Positions 26,900 through 37,749 of a stretch of 64,000 nucleotides of DNA are shown in pieces. Numbering within the stretch: position 1 is the stretch's first letter; every line of letters starts with the position of its first letter. The DNA is taken from contig NZ_AZGK01000001.1 of NCBI RefSeq assembly GCF_001435315.1, forward strand, positions 249,476 to 313,475. Direction: 5' to 3'. A program made the translations under genes and the position numbers. Source of the DNA: Lentilactobacillus parabuchneri DSM 5707 = NBRC 107865. Lineage in GTDB: Bacteria > Bacillota > Bacilli > Lactobacillales > Lactobacillaceae. Below the pieces are notes generated by a model. That model was not told the origin of the DNA and ran no database searches. It saw only the letters and a list, made by a program, of their open reading frames with translations.

Positions 26900-27778
26900 A
26901 TGCTTTTAAGAGATTTTTTATTGCGGATTCATTTATGTAACGGAATTGGAATAATTGGCAAGGCGAAGGTATACGCTTGGCTAAAACAATCTGAGTGGTC
27001 AAACACCCAATTACCACCGGTTGAACTGTTGGCGAACGTCGCCGGAATCAATCAGCACAACTTTGCCGCCTTTTCTAAAAGCTATCATCAACTGCTTCAA
27101 GATACACGGTTAGTTGAAAAATTAGTGGCCGGTGAAAAGTGGCTTTCGATCTGTGATCCGGACTATCCGGTCGCCTTGAGGGAAGCATTCGCACCGCCGT
27201 TGATTTTGTTTTATCGGGGCCGGCTGCCACTTTTATCAAGGCCGCTACTTGGCGTCGTCGGTGCCCGTGACTGCACAAATTATTCGTTTGAGGTTATGAA
27301 AAAGTTGATTCCTGGCACAGTTTCCAATACAATGGCTATTGTATCCGGACTTGCTAAAGGCGTCGACACTCTTGCTCACCAATGCGCAATTGCCAGCGGT
27401 GGCTCGACTATTGCGGTCATTGGGACTGGATTGGACATCGAATATCCAGCGGCCAACAGACCCCTGCAGCAACAAATTGGCCAAACACAACTGTTGATTT
27501 CTGAATATCCCAATCATACCAAGGGCTATCGCAGCCATTTTCCGGAACGAAATCGCATTATTGCCGGTCTTGTTCAAAGCATCTTAGTGACTGAGGCGAA
27601 GCAGCACTCCGGAAGTTTAATTACTGCAAACTTGGCGCTTCAAAACAATCGGAATGTCTTAGCAGTTCCCGGTCCGATCAACAGCCCGCTATCAGTTGGT
27701 ACGAATGAATTAATCGCGGCTGGCGCCAAGCCGATTTTGCAAGCCGATGATATCGTCGAAGAGTTCTATCAAATCTGA
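26900..27778 (+). CDS. dprA: DNA-processing protein DprA (Smf)
   Basis: Loads RecA onto incoming single-stranded DNA during transformation. The 292-residue protein has an N-terminal SAM-like region (about 1-65) and the Rossmann fold with PLLGVVGARDCTNYS, IVSGLAKGVDTLAHQCAI, GGSTIAVIGTGLD, SEYPNHTKG and the ending SLITANLALQNNRNVLAVPG. ATG 26900 is chosen after AAAAGGATGG; an in-frame ATG at 26867 lies before this site. Presence does not prove natural competence, because the gene is widely kept in lactobacilli. Confidence 0.93.
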   Translation: MLLRDFLLRIHLCNGIGIIGKAKVYAWLKQSEWSNTQLPPVELLANVAGINQHNFAAFSKSYHQLLQDTRLVEKLVAGEKWLSICDPDYPVALREAFAPPLILFYRGRLPLLSRPLLGVVGARDCTNYSFEVMKKLIPGTVSNTMAIVSGLAKGVDTLAHQCAIASGGSTIAVIGTGLDIEYPAANRPLQQQIGQTQLLISEYPNHTKGYRSHFPERNRIIAGLVQSILVTEAKQHSGSLITANLALQNNRNVLAVPGPINSPLSVGTNELIAAGAKPILQADDIVEEFYQI

Positions 27779-27795
27779 ATTTGAAAGTGCATGAG

Positions 27796-27824
27796 TTGAC
27801 ACTTCAAAATTCCTGCAATATGAT
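27796..27824 (+). promoter_or_regulatory. Consensus promoter of topA
   Basis: TTGACA (27796-27801), 17 bases, TATGAT (27819-27824): a near-perfect sigma-A promoter. The -35 box sits in an imperfect inverted repeat, AATTTGAAAGTG and CACTTCAAAATT, spanning about 27777-27812. That could be an operator or the dprA terminator. AATTCCTGCAATA and AATTCCTACAATA are repeated downstream at 27809 and 27845. Confidence 0.75.
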
Positions 27825-27894
27825 GTGGTAGATTTGTAATAAAAATTCCTACAATAATATGAATACAAAAGTAGCACTTTCGAAGGGAGAAATA

Positions 27895-30027
27895 ATGGCA
27901 ACTTCTACTAAACCAAAACCAAAAGCCAAATCTAAACCAAAAGCGAAGACAAAACGGAAATCACCTAAAAAGACACTCGTGATTGTAGAGTCTCCAGCTA
28001 AGGCCAAAACAATTGAAAAATATCTTGGCCGATCGTACAAGGTTGTCGCCAGTAAAGGTCACGTCCGTGATTTGCCAAAGAGTAAGATGGGCGTTGATAT
28101 CGACCATGATTACGAACCGCATTACATTTCGATTCGTGGCAAAGGCGATACAATCAAGGAATTACGTTCTGCAGCCAAAAAAGCTAAAAAAGTTTATCTC
28201 GCAGCCGATCCGGACCGTGAAGGCGAATCAATTGCTTGGCACCTGCAACACATTTTAGACCTTGATCCAAACGATGATAATCGGGTTGTCTTCAACGAAA
28301 TTACAAAGGATGCGGTTAAAGAATCTTTTAAGCATCCCCGAAACATTGACATGAACCTGGTAGATGCCCAACAGGCACGGCGAATTCTTGACCGCCTTGT
28401 AGGGTATTCGATTTCACCGCTATTATGGCAAAAAGTCAAAAAAGGTCTTAGTGCCGGTCGGGTGCAGTCAATTGCACTTTGGCTGATTATTGAGCGTGAA
28501 AAAGCAATTAAGAATTTCACTCCTGAAGAATACTGGTCCATTGATTCTGAATTTAAAAAGGGTCGCAGTAAATTTAAGGCGGCGTTTTATGGCGTGAACG
28601 GCAAGAAAAAAGAACTGCCTAACAATGAAGCCGTTCAAGCTATTTTAAAACAGCTTGATCCAAAGGGTGATTTTGACATTACCAAAGTGACCCGACGTGA
28701 ACGTAAGCGCCAGCCGCAGCCACCATTTACGACCAGTACGATGCAACAGGAAGCTAACCGGAAGTTGAATTTCCGGACTCGAAAAACAATGATGGCCGCT
28801 CAACAGCTGTATGAAGGAATCAACATTGGTAAAGAGGGCAGCCAAGGCTTAATCACCTATATGCGGACGGATTCAACCCGAATTTCCGTTATTGCCAAGC
28901 ATGAAGCTTCCAAGTTCTTACACGAAGAATACGGGGAAGAATATGCGGCCACCAAGCCAATCAAAGGTAAATTGCCTGAAGGCGCCCAGGATGCCCATGA
29001 GGCGATTCGGCCAACATCAGTCTTTCGAACACCGGCAAGTCTCAAGAAATATTTGACCCGTGACCAGTTCCGCTTGTACCAAATGGTTTGGTCAAGATTT
29101 CTTGCCAGTCAAATGACACCGGCAATTATGGATACCATGGCGGTCACGATTGAACAAAATAACGTGATTTTTAAAGCCAACGGGTCAAAGATGAAATTTG
29201 ATGGGTTCTTGAAGGTATACGGTGATACCAAAGAAAAGGATAATTTACTTCCTGATCTTGAAACCGGCGACGTGGTTTCACTGGTTAAGAACAACCCTGA
29301 TCAACATTTCACCCAGCCACCAGCCCGTTACAGTGAAGCAACCTTGATTAAGGCGCTGGAAGAAAAGGGTGTTGGACGTCCTTCCACCTATTCACCAACC
29401 ATTGACACCATCCAACGGCGTTATTACGTCAAGGAAGTCGGTCGTCGATTTGAACCGACTGAATTAGGCGAAATTGTTAACAAGATTATCGTCGAATACT
29501 TCCCGGATGTGGTTAACATTGACTTTACGGCTAATTTAGAAGGCAAGCTTGACCAAGTTGAAGAGGGTAAGGAAAACTGGATCAAGTTGGTTGATACTTT
29601 TTACAAGCCGTTCTCAGACGAGGTCGAGTCGGCCACAAAGAACATGGAAAAGGTCCAAATCAAAGACGAACCAGCCGGATTTAACTGTGATATCTGCGGG
29701 GCACCGATGGTCATTAAAATGGGACGCTACGGCAAGTTCAACGCTTGTTCGCGGTTCCCTGACTGTCGAAATACCAAACCAATTGTTAAAGAAATTGGCG
29801 TTATTTGTCCGAAGTGTCATGAAGGCCAGGTCATTGAACGAAAATCAAGAAAGAACCGAATCTTCTATGGTTGCTCGAGATTTCCCGACTGTGACTTTGT
29901 TTCATGGGATAAACCAATCGGCCGTGACTGTCCAAAGGATGGCCACTTCCTGGTTGAAAAACGGGTAAAGGGCGGCACCCAAGTGGTCTGTCCAAATGGT
30001 GATTATGAAGAACCGGCACAAAAATAA
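27895..30027 (+). CDS. topA: DNA topoisomerase I
   Basis: Relaxes negatively supercoiled DNA by type IA strand passage. The 710-residue product has an unusual Lys/Pro-rich N-terminus (about 1-22) ahead of the Toprim domain ([34 protein letters not shown]). The catalytic motif [12 protein letters not shown] contains the active tyrosine. The C-terminus has two four-cysteine zinc fingers (CDICGAPMV...CSRFPDC and CPKCHEGQV...CSRFPDC) and a third, degenerate one with two cysteines. ATG 27895 follows GAAGGGAG; the frame extends upstream without a ribosome site. The last codons lie in a tandem repeat. Confidence 0.96.
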   Translation: MATSTKPKPKAKSKPKAKTKRKSPKKTLVIVESPAKAKTIEKYLGRSYKVVASKGHVRDLPKSKMGVDIDHDYEPHYISIRGKGDTIKELRSAAKKAKKVYLAADPDREGESIAWHLQHILDLDPNDDNRVVFNEITKDAVKESFKHPRNIDMNLVDAQQARRILDRLVGYSISPLLWQKVKKGLSAGRVQSIALWLIIEREKAIKNFTPEEYWSIDSEFKKGRSKFKAAFYGVNGKKKELPNNEAVQAILKQLDPKGDFDITKVTRRERKRQPQPPFTTSTMQQEANRKLNFRTRKTMMAAQQLYEGINIGKEGSQGLITYMRTDSTRISVIAKHEASKFLHEEYGEEYAATKPIKGKLPEGAQDAHEAIRPTSVFRTPASLKKYLTRDQFRLYQMVWSRFLASQMTPAIMDTMAVTIEQNNVIFKANGSKMKFDGFLKVYGDTKEKDNLLPDLETGDVVSLVKNNPDQHFTQPPARYSEATLIKALEEKGVGRPSTYSPTIDTIQRRYYVKEVGRRFEPTELGEIVNKIIVEYFPDVVNIDFTANLEGKLDQVEEGKENWIKLVDTFYKPFSDEVESATKNMEKVQIKDEPAGFNCDICGAPMVIKMGRYGKFNACSRFPDCRNTKPIVKEIGVICPKCHEGQVIERKSRKNRIFYGCSRFPDCDFVSWDKPIGRDCPKDGHFLVEKRVKGGTQVVCPNGDYEEPAQK

Positions 30028-30076
30028 TGATTAACCGGCACAAAAATAATGATTAACCGGCACAAAAATAATGATT
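30011..30076 (+). repeat. 22-bp tandem repeat, three copies, at the end of topA
   Basis: A 22-base unit starting AACCGGCACAAAAATAATG occurs three times without mismatch, at 30011-30032, 30033-30054 and 30055-30076. The first copy contains the last five codons and the stop codon of topA; the others are in the 3' untranslated region. Each copy repeats the in-frame CAA AAA TAA. It probably arose by slippage or unequal exchange and is likely unstable between strains. Confidence 0.95.
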
Positions 30077-30110
30077 TACCCTTAAGTGGCTTTGTCACTG
30101 AACGAAAATG

Positions 30111-30152
30111 ACCGATTGGAAAACGCAACTTGTTTTCCAATCGGTTTTTATT
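30111..30152 (+). terminator. Terminator of topA
   Basis: ACCGATTGGAAAAC and GTTTTCCAATCGGT form a perfect 14-base stem with the loop GCAACTT, followed by TTTTATTTT. It lies after the tandem repeat. Confidence 0.9.
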
Positions 30153-30274
30153 TTGTCAAAAGCGTTTGTTTGCAGTGATGCCTTCATATGTGACCGATTT
30201 CACGCTCTTTTCTTCCACTCCAGTCAAAAGGGTGTAAAATCAAGGTGATAGGAAGATAAAGGGGAGGCTTTAAA

Positions 30275-31702
30275 ATGTTTTCATCAAAACACAGTAGTTG
30301 TACGACGATTTTAGTTGGTAAGAAGGCCAGTTACGACGGGTCAACGCTCATTGCCAGAAACGAAGACGCGGGCGATGCCGTTAACCCTAAGAAGTTTGTG
30401 GTCGTCGAACCTGAAGACCAACCAAGGGACTATCACGCACAATTAACGAAATTTGCTGTTAAATTGCCAGACAATCCACTGAGATATACCTCAGTGCCCG
30501 ATGCTGTCCCTGGAAAGGGCGTTTGGGGAGAAGCTGGTATAAATGCCCATAATGTGGCGATGAGCGCCACAGAGACGATTACGACCAATTCCAGGGTGAT
30601 GGGTGCTGATCCATTTGAGCCCAATGGACTGGGTGAAGAAGATTTACTGACAATCACGCTGCCATATATTGATTCTGCCAAGCAAGGCGTTCAACGAGTG
30701 GGTGAACTGCTTGAGAAGTATGGGACCTACGAATCAAACGGAATTATCTTTTCTGACGTTAACGAAATTTGGTATATGGAGACTGCCGGCGGCCATCACT
30801 GGGTTGCCCAACGGATTCCGGATGACGCTTATGTTATCGCGCCAAACCAGACCGGCATTCAAGAAATCGACTTCGATGATCCGGACAGCTTTATGTATTC
30901 CAAGGATTTACGTAAATTTGCCCGTGACAACCACTTGAATTTAACCAATCACTTTAATTTTAGAAAGATCTTTGGTTCGGACACCCAGTTGGATCGCCAT
31001 TACAACACACCACGGGCATGGTATGGCCAACGTTACTTTGATCCTGAATCCGTTAAGGATAAGTCACCGATGAGGAACGACCTGCCGTTTATTTGCCACG
31101 CCAATCGAAAAATCACCATTGAGGATATCAAATTTGTCTTGAGCTCTCATTACGAGGACACGCCTTACGATCCGTTTGCGCCAGGAGCAGATTACAAAAC
31201 AGTGCCTTATCGGCCAATTGGGATTAACCGTAACCAGCAATTATCCATCTTGCAGTTGCGGCCTAACATGCCGTCGGCTTATTCAGCGATTCAGTGGATC
31301 ACGTTTGCGTCCAACCCGTTTAATGTCTTAACGCCGTTTTACACCAACGTCATCAACACACCGGATTGCTACCGGGATACGACGGAAACTTTGGATAGTC
31401 ATAACGCCTATTGGGCAAATCGGTTGATTTCACTGATTGCTGCCGACCATTATCAGGCATTAATGGCTGATATTGAAGATTATCAACTAAAAGAAATGGG
31501 TTATGCCCATGAACGAATTGCCCAGGTTGATAAGCGGATTTCCGAAAAAGAAGCGGCTGGTTCACACATTGTCCGAGCACTTGGCCAAGCCAATGCCAGA
31601 ACGGCCGATCACATGATGAAAGCCACTGAAGACCTGTTGACCAAGCTGGTTGTTAAAGCCAGTCAGGATGTTCCAGGTTCGTTTACCAGAGAACATTATT
31701 AA
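30275..31702 (+). CDS. C69 family dipeptidase (PepD-like), paralogue 1
   Basis: An N-terminal-nucleophile hydrolase releasing amino acids from dipeptides. The 475-residue protein opens MFSSKHSSCTTILVGKKAS, where Cys9 is the expected nucleophile exposed by processing. It continues with DGSTLIARNEDAG, NVAMSATETI, EANGI-type motif YESNGIIFSDVNEIWYMET and GGHHWVAQRIPDD, all typical of lactobacillus PepD. AAGGGGAGG precedes the ATG. A closely related paralogue lies convergent next door. Both probably act in the cytoplasm on imported peptides; exact specificity cannot be assigned. Confidence 0.92.
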   Translation: MFSSKHSSCTTILVGKKASYDGSTLIARNEDAGDAVNPKKFVVVEPEDQPRDYHAQLTKFAVKLPDNPLRYTSVPDAVPGKGVWGEAGINAHNVAMSATETITTNSRVMGADPFEPNGLGEEDLLTITLPYIDSAKQGVQRVGELLEKYGTYESNGIIFSDVNEIWYMETAGGHHWVAQRIPDDAYVIAPNQTGIQEIDFDDPDSFMYSKDLRKFARDNHLNLTNHFNFRKIFGSDTQLDRHYNTPRAWYGQRYFDPESVKDKSPMRNDLPFICHANRKITIEDIKFVLSSHYEDTPYDPFAPGADYKTVPYRPIGINRNQQLSILQLRPNMPSAYSAIQWITFASNPFNVLTPFYTNVINTPDCYRDTTETLDSHNAYWANRLISLIAADHYQALMADIEDYQLKEMGYAHERIAQVDKRISEKEAAGSHIVRALGQANARTADHMMKATEDLLTKLVVKASQDVPGSFTREHY

Positions 31703-31718
31703 AATATGGTAATCAAAA

Positions 31719-31758
31719 ATGAGCAATCTACCAGGACGGCAGGTTGCTCATTTTTTAG
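31719..31758. terminator. Bidirectional terminator between the two dipeptidase genes
   Basis: AAAAATGAGCAATCTACC is mirrored by GGCAGGTTGCTCATTTTTT, giving an A-rich and a T-rich side. Both flanking genes converge here. Confidence 0.85.
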
Positions 31759-31760
31759 TG

Positions 31761-33194
31761 CTACAGGTTAACGTCTTGTTTAAAATTAATTGGTGAAAAA
31801 TCAGTTGAATGGGTAATCAGGTCGGAGATAAGCTTGTTGTAAGCGGTCAGCCCGGTTTTAGCATTTTCGAAATTAACTTTGGTGAGAAAATCCGCTAATT
31901 CGACATTTGATAAGCCACCGACGGCCGCATCGGCCTTCTTAACAGCTTGTTGAAAGGCAACCCGCAGATCGGCTCTGGTATCGTTTAACTTCGGCCCAAA
32001 CGAAACGTAGTGCGGATCTACCAGGACGCCGGCTAATTTGTACGTCCAATAAGCTTGATTTGGTGCATAAGTGCCACTGGCATGTTGGTATTCGGTTGGA
32101 GTGTCGGTTGCACCGGCGTAAAATGGCACAAAGCTGCTTTGTGCGGCAACCCCCATTGCCAACCACTGGATCCCTGCGGCAGGAGTGGGCATATTTGGCC
32201 GTATTTGGAGGATATGGGCCTCTTGTGTCTTGGCGAGACTAATTGGTCGGAAGTGGTGCCTGTCGTGCTCAGAGCCCTCGCCAATGGGGTCATACGCAGT
32301 CCCTTGATAATGTGATCCAAGAAAATCCTGGACATCAAAGAGACTCAATTTTCGGTTGGCCTGATTAATAAACGGCATATTTTGGCTAGTTGGGTCAAAT
32401 TCGAGGTCGGGCGAGAACATCCGCAGGCCATACCAAACCCGCGGCGTATTGTAATAGGTATCCGATAAGTCGGCGGTACCAAAAATCTGCCGGAAGTTAA
32501 ATGAATGACCGGATGGGTCGGGGTTCAAATGGTTGTCGGCGACAAATTTGCGAATGTTTGTTGACCACATGAAGTGTTTCGGATCATCAAAATCAATTTC
32601 TTGAATGGCACTTTGGTTTGCAATCACGGCATAGCTGTCGTCAGGAATTCGTTGCGCCACCCAGTGATGACCGCCACCGGTTTCCATGTACCAAGCTTCA
32701 TTTTGATCGGCAAACAAAATCCCGTTTGATTCTGACGTGCCGTAGTACTCAACAATTTGTCCCAAACGCTGGACGCCTTCACGGGCGGTTTTGACGTAGG
32801 GTAAAACGACGGTAATCATGGCTTCTTCACCAATGCCGTCTTCTACGAGTGGATCGGCACCCAAAGCCAGCTTGTTGGTGTAGGTACTTTCAGTGGCGCT
32901 CATGGCAACGCCGTATTCATTAAAGCCGTCTTCTTCAAACAAGCCGAATTTATCCGTCCATTCGGGAGTCGCTGAATACTTGGCGCGAATGGTTGGCAGA
33001 CTGATCTTAAAGCCATTATCGTTGGAAGAAAATTCCTGGGGCTGGTCAAATTCTTCGTGAGGATGGATTACGTAATTCTTAGGCCAGGATGCCTTACTGT
33101 CTTCGTTTCGAGCGATCATGATCGACCCATCGATACTGGCATTCTTTCCCACAATCATACTGGTGCAGGCTGAAAAGTTTTTAGTTGGTATCAT
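31761..33194 (-). CDS. C69 family dipeptidase (PepD-like), paralogue 2
   Basis: A 477-residue paralogue of the preceding dipeptidase, in the opposite direction. It opens MIPTKNFSACTSMIVGKNAS with the presumed nucleophile Cys10, then DGSIMIARNEDSK, GVAMSATESTYTN, SNGILFADQNEAWYMETGGG and HHWVAQRIPDDSYAV. The two proteins keep the same motifs, but much of the rest differs, so duplication is old rather than recent. The start has the ribosome site TAGGAGAT. The C-terminal region past residue 400 differs most between the pair, which may reflect different substrates; this is inferred. Confidence 0.92.
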   Translation of the reverse strand: MIPTKNFSACTSMIVGKNASIDGSIMIARNEDSKASWPKNYVIHPHEEFDQPQEFSSNDNGFKISLPTIRAKYSATPEWTDKFGLFEEDGFNEYGVAMSATESTYTNKLALGADPLVEDGIGEEAMITVVLPYVKTAREGVQRLGQIVEYYGTSESNGILFADQNEAWYMETGGGHHWVAQRIPDDSYAVIANQSAIQEIDFDDPKHFMWSTNIRKFVADNHLNPDPSGHSFNFRQIFGTADLSDTYYNTPRVWYGLRMFSPDLEFDPTSQNMPFINQANRKLSLFDVQDFLGSHYQGTAYDPIGEGSEHDRHHFRPISLAKTQEAHILQIRPNMPTPAAGIQWLAMGVAAQSSFVPFYAGATDTPTEYQHASGTYAPNQAYWTYKLAGVLVDPHYVSFGPKLNDTRADLRVAFQQAVKKADAAVGGLSNVELADFLTKVNFENAKTGLTAYNKLISDLITHSTDFSPINFKQDVNL

Positions 33195-33278
33195 GTTTAA
33201 AAATCTCCTATCGTAAACGTTGCTTGCAACATTGTATCATTTTTTGCCCCAAAACGGTTGGCGGGCGTTCAAATGTGA

Positions 33279-33307
33279 TTGCAGGCGAAAAACTTTTAGG
33301 GTATACT
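33279..33307 (+). promoter_or_regulatory. Promoter of the tautomerase gene
   Basis: TTGCAG (33279-33284), 17 bases, TATACT (33302-33307). It leaves a short leader with the ribosome site ATGGAGGAA ahead of the gene. Confidence 0.65.
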
Positions 33308-33339
33308 TTTTGCATTCAAAAAAATGGAGGAATTAGTTT

Positions 33340-33528
33340 ATGCCAATCGTAGATATTCATTTAATTGCCGGTCGTTCACAGGATCAATTGAAGGGACTCG
33401 TTGAAGACGTCACCGCAGCCGTTGTTAAAAACACTGGCGCACCCGCAGAACACGTTCACGTTATTTTAAGTGAAATGCAAACAAACCGTTACAGCGTTGG
33501 CGGCGTTTTAAAGAGTGACGAAAAGTAG
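33340..33528 (+). CDS. 4-oxalocrotonate tautomerase family protein
   Basis: A 62-residue protein of the tautomerase superfamily, in which the amino-terminal proline acts as the catalytic base after removal of Met. It starts MPIVDIHLIAGRSQDQLKGL, so Pro2 is present, and it includes the family segment VHVILSEMQTNRYSVGGVL with an Arg. Length is standard for the 4-OT subunit, which forms hexamers. It is monocistronic, with its own promoter and a hairpin afterwards. The physiological substrate in lactobacilli is not known. Confidence 0.9.
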   Translation: MPIVDIHLIAGRSQDQLKGLVEDVTAAVVKNTGAPAEHVHVILSEMQTNRYSVGGVLKSDEK

Positions 33529-33538
33529 ACTTTTAGTC

Positions 33539-33577
33539 ATGTTAAGCTCACAATCTCAGGGTTGCGGGCTTTTTCTT
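33539..33577 (+). terminator. Weak terminator after the tautomerase gene
   Basis: AAGCTCACAA pairs imperfectly with TTGCGGGCTT around an 8-base loop and is followed by TTTCTTT. There are mismatches or G-U pairs in the stem. Confidence 0.55.
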
Positions 33578-33601
33578 TCGATAGCGTCTATTATTTTCTA
33601 A

Positions 33602-35206
<1,605 letters not shown>

Positions 35207-35225
35207 TTGAACGCAACTCTGTTTT

Positions 35226-35276
35226 TGAACGTACCTGTGGCTGACGATCATTGTTTGCTTTACCAGGTGCGTTTTT
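35226..35276 (+). terminator. Terminator of glpK
   Basis: GAACGTACCTG and CAGGTGCGTTT pair around a long loop and are followed by TTGG. The stretch from 35277 to 35375 before the next gene holds no recognisable feature. Confidence 0.6.
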
Positions 35277-35375
35277 GGTTGGGATTCAAGGCGATGAGGG
35301 ATGCCATTGATTTTCCATCATGAAATGCATGCCAACAAAAAAACCAAACAACACTGAGGTGTCATTTGGCCATTA

Positions 35376-36200
35376 TTATTCTCCAACCGCGATATCCATT
35401 CGGTCTTGTAAGTATCGGGCCACGCCATCATCGTCGTTGGAAAAGTCCGTCACGTCATTGGCAAATTCTTTGATTTTGTCAATGGCGTTTTTCATTGCGA
35501 CGCCGGTACCAGCGTATTGCATCATGGTGACATCATTTCCTTCGTCGCCGAAGGCAATAATGTCTTTTTGAAGAATGCCATAATAGTCCGCCAAGAATTT
35601 CAAGCCAGTGGACTTATGGACGCCCTTGGTCGCTATTTCGACAATCGAATGAGGGCCGCCCCAAGGGGACACTTCGACTTGATCGCCAAATTGGTTTTGA
35701 AGGAAGTCGATTAAGCCGGCTTTGAGTTCCGGTTCCACCTGTACCGTAATACTGATGGGGTTGTCCCGCAGGCTTTGTTGACTGAGAACTTGGTCGGTTT
35801 CTAACGTACTGGGGAAAAAGCCAAAACCGGCGTTATTTTTGACGCCATGGTTGGCGAGAAACATATCCCGGCCTTCAACGGCGATCAGAGATAAGCCCAG
35901 TGACTTGCTTTTTGCCAGCAGTTCCGCCACGATTTCCTTATCAATTGTGTACTGGTATTCACGATTCCACGCTTGATGTGGTAAAATGCCAAGGTTGCCA
36001 TTAAAATTAATCATGGGTGTATTTAAATGTAAATCATCATAAAAGTTTTCAGAAAGTCTGTTCGGACGACCGGTCACAATACTGACCAAGTAGCCTTGTT
36101 TCACTGCAGCCCGAATGGTTGCGGCAGTTTGGCTGCTGATTTTGCTATCGTTGTTTAACGTCGTCCCATCCAGGTCGAGTGCGATGAGTTTTCTTGTAAT
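35376..36200 (-). CDS. HAD-superfamily Cof-type phosphatase, probable ATT start
   Basis: A cytoplasmic sugar-phosphate phosphatase-like protein of the Cof/YidA group. Visible are the nucleophile motif LIALDLDGTTLNND, SIVTGRP (motif II), the lysine region ATKGVHKSTGLKFL and FGDEGNDVTMMQYAG (motif IV). The longest reading frame starts at GTG 36209, but that GTG is the end of the only ribosome site, AAGGAG. The next suitably spaced codon is ATT at 36200, eight bases after it; this gives 274 residues. ATT starts are rare, so the exact start needs experiment. The substrate is unknown. Confidence 0.85.
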   Translation of the reverse strand: MTRKLIALDLDGTTLNNDSKISSQTAATIRAAVKQGYLVSIVTGRPNRLSENFYDDLHLNTPMINFNGNLGILPHQAWNREYQYTIDKEIVAELLAKSKSLGLSLIAVEGRDMFLANHGVKNNAGFGFFPSTLETDQVLSQQSLRDNPISITVQVEPELKAGLIDFLQNQFGDQVEVSPWGGPHSIVEIATKGVHKSTGLKFLADYYGILQKDIIAFGDEGNDVTMMQYAGTGVAMKNAIDKIKEFANDVTDFSNDDDGVARYLQDRMDIAVGE

Positions 36201-36286
36201 TGTAATCACTCCTTACCAACATATCCATTTATAGTATCTGAAAACGGTCAAAACGTCAATTATTCATCATAACAAGGGAGATTAGA

Positions 36287-37651
36287 ATGAACCTACCAAC
36301 CGATTTCATCACCAAATATCAAAAATTAATGGGCGAAGAGCAGGCAGCGGCTTTTATTGCCAGTTTTTCCCAACCCAGTACGCCAGGCTTTCGAGTGAAC
36401 CCGCTGAAGGTCAGTCAGCCTGAGGACCTTGACTTGACGCATCCCACAGCTCACTGTCAGTTTGGCTATCATGGCCAGGTTAGCGGTAAAACCGTCGATC
36501 ACCAAAGTGGCGCGGTGTACAGTCAAGAACCAAGTGCCATGTACGTTGGGGAAGTTGCTGCACCCAAACGAAACGAGAAAGTCTTGGACTTATGCGCGGC
36601 TCCGGGTGGTAAAACCACGCATTTGGGGAGTTATCTGGGTAATACCGGGCTGCTAATCGCAAATGAAATCGACAGTAAACGGGCCAAAGTTTTGGTTGAA
36701 AATGTCGAGCGGTTTGGGCTGACCAACACAATTGTCACCAATACCGATCCAGACAGAATGGCCGCTCAACTTCCGGCATTTTTTGATCGGGTGTTGGTGG
36801 ACGCGCCATGTTCAGGAGAAGGGATGTTTCGAAAGGATCCAGATGCCATGCAGTATTGGAATTTGGCTTACCCGAAAGAATGCAGCACCCGTCAGCGAAC
36901 CATTCTCACACAAGCGGTCAAAAACCTAAAGCCCGGCGGCGAGTTGATCTATTCAACCTGTACCTTTGCGCCGGAAGAAGATGAGCAGATTATTGCCTGG
37001 CTGGTGGAGACGTTTGGATTTGAAATTTTACCGGTCAAAAAGTACCCGGGAATGGATTCGGGCATCCCAGAATGGGCGAACGGCAATCCGGATTTGAAAA
37101 ACTGTGTGAGAATTTTCCCCCATCATTTTGACGGTGAGGGCCACTTCATTGCCAAACTCAAGAAGCCGGAAACCGGCGAACCTGATCCAAAGCCAAAACG
37201 GTTCCGTGGAATCGGGCGCAATATTGAGATGCCCACCAAAGACGAAAATGTGTTATTAAATCAATTTAAAGATGACACCTTAACGGATGTTAATTTCAAA
37301 AAACTGGTGGTCTTTAAAGATCACTTGTATTCGGTTCCCGAAGAAACGCCTAATTTATCGGGCATCAAAATTGTTCGCCTGGGGTTGGAAATTGGCACCT
37401 TCAAAAAGAACCGCTTTGAGCCCAGCTACGCGTTAGCACTGGCACTTCATGCTGATCAAGTTAAACGCCAAGTCGTCATTGACCAACTTCAGTGGGCCAA
37501 GTATGTTCACGGGGATACGTTTACGGTTGAACCGAGTTTGTCAAAGGGCTGGTATTTGTTAGTTTGCGCCAACCAACCCGTCGGCTTTGCCAAAGTGGTT
37601 AACGGCACAGCGAAAAACTTCTTTCCAAAAGGGCTGCGATTTATCGTTTAG
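36287..37651 (+). CDS. rsmF: rRNA m5C methyltransferase, RsmF/NOP2-Sun family
   Basis: Methylates cytosine at C5 in rRNA. The 454-residue protein shows the SAM-binding motif KVLDLCAAPGGKTTHLGSYL near 98, and VLVDAPCSGEGMFRKDP with the Pro-Cys motif near 175. It also has LIYSTCTFAPEEDEQ with the catalytic Thr-Cys near 222, and a C-terminal RsmF/PUA-like part (about 300-454). AAGGGAG precedes the ATG. It is transcribed divergently from the HAD gene. The exact target base is inferred from the family and may differ. Confidence 0.92.
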   Translation: MNLPTDFITKYQKLMGEEQAAAFIASFSQPSTPGFRVNPLKVSQPEDLDLTHPTAHCQFGYHGQVSGKTVDHQSGAVYSQEPSAMYVGEVAAPKRNEKVLDLCAAPGGKTTHLGSYLGNTGLLIANEIDSKRAKVLVENVERFGLTNTIVTNTDPDRMAAQLPAFFDRVLVDAPCSGEGMFRKDPDAMQYWNLAYPKECSTRQRTILTQAVKNLKPGGELIYSTCTFAPEEDEQIIAWLVETFGFEILPVKKYPGMDSGIPEWANGNPDLKNCVRIFPHHFDGEGHFIAKLKKPETGEPDPKPKRFRGIGRNIEMPTKDENVLLNQFKDDTLTDVNFKKLVVFKDHLYSVPEETPNLSGIKIVRLGLEIGTFKKNRFEPSYALALALHADQVKRQVVIDQLQWAKYVHGDTFTVEPSLSKGWYLLVCANQPVGFAKVVNGTAKNFFPKGLRFIV

Positions 37652-37693
37652 ATTGTGTCCGAAATACGCGGGCGAATTACGTACCAATACACA

Positions 37694-37742
37694 AATAAGG
37701 CTGAGACACGAGTGATCTGCTCGTTTCTCAGCCTTGTTTGGT
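37694..37742. terminator. Terminator between rsmF and the mevalonate operon
   Basis: AAGGCTGAGACACGAG and CTCGTTTCTCAGCCTT form a stem with the loop TGATCTG and T-rich flanks. It can serve both rsmF and fni, which converge. Confidence 0.8.
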
Positions 37743-37749
37743 TCATATC

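Noticed and set aside
30011-30076. CRISPR array
   Set aside because: The three 22-base units are directly adjacent with no spacers and overlap the topA stop codon, so this is a simple tandem repeat.
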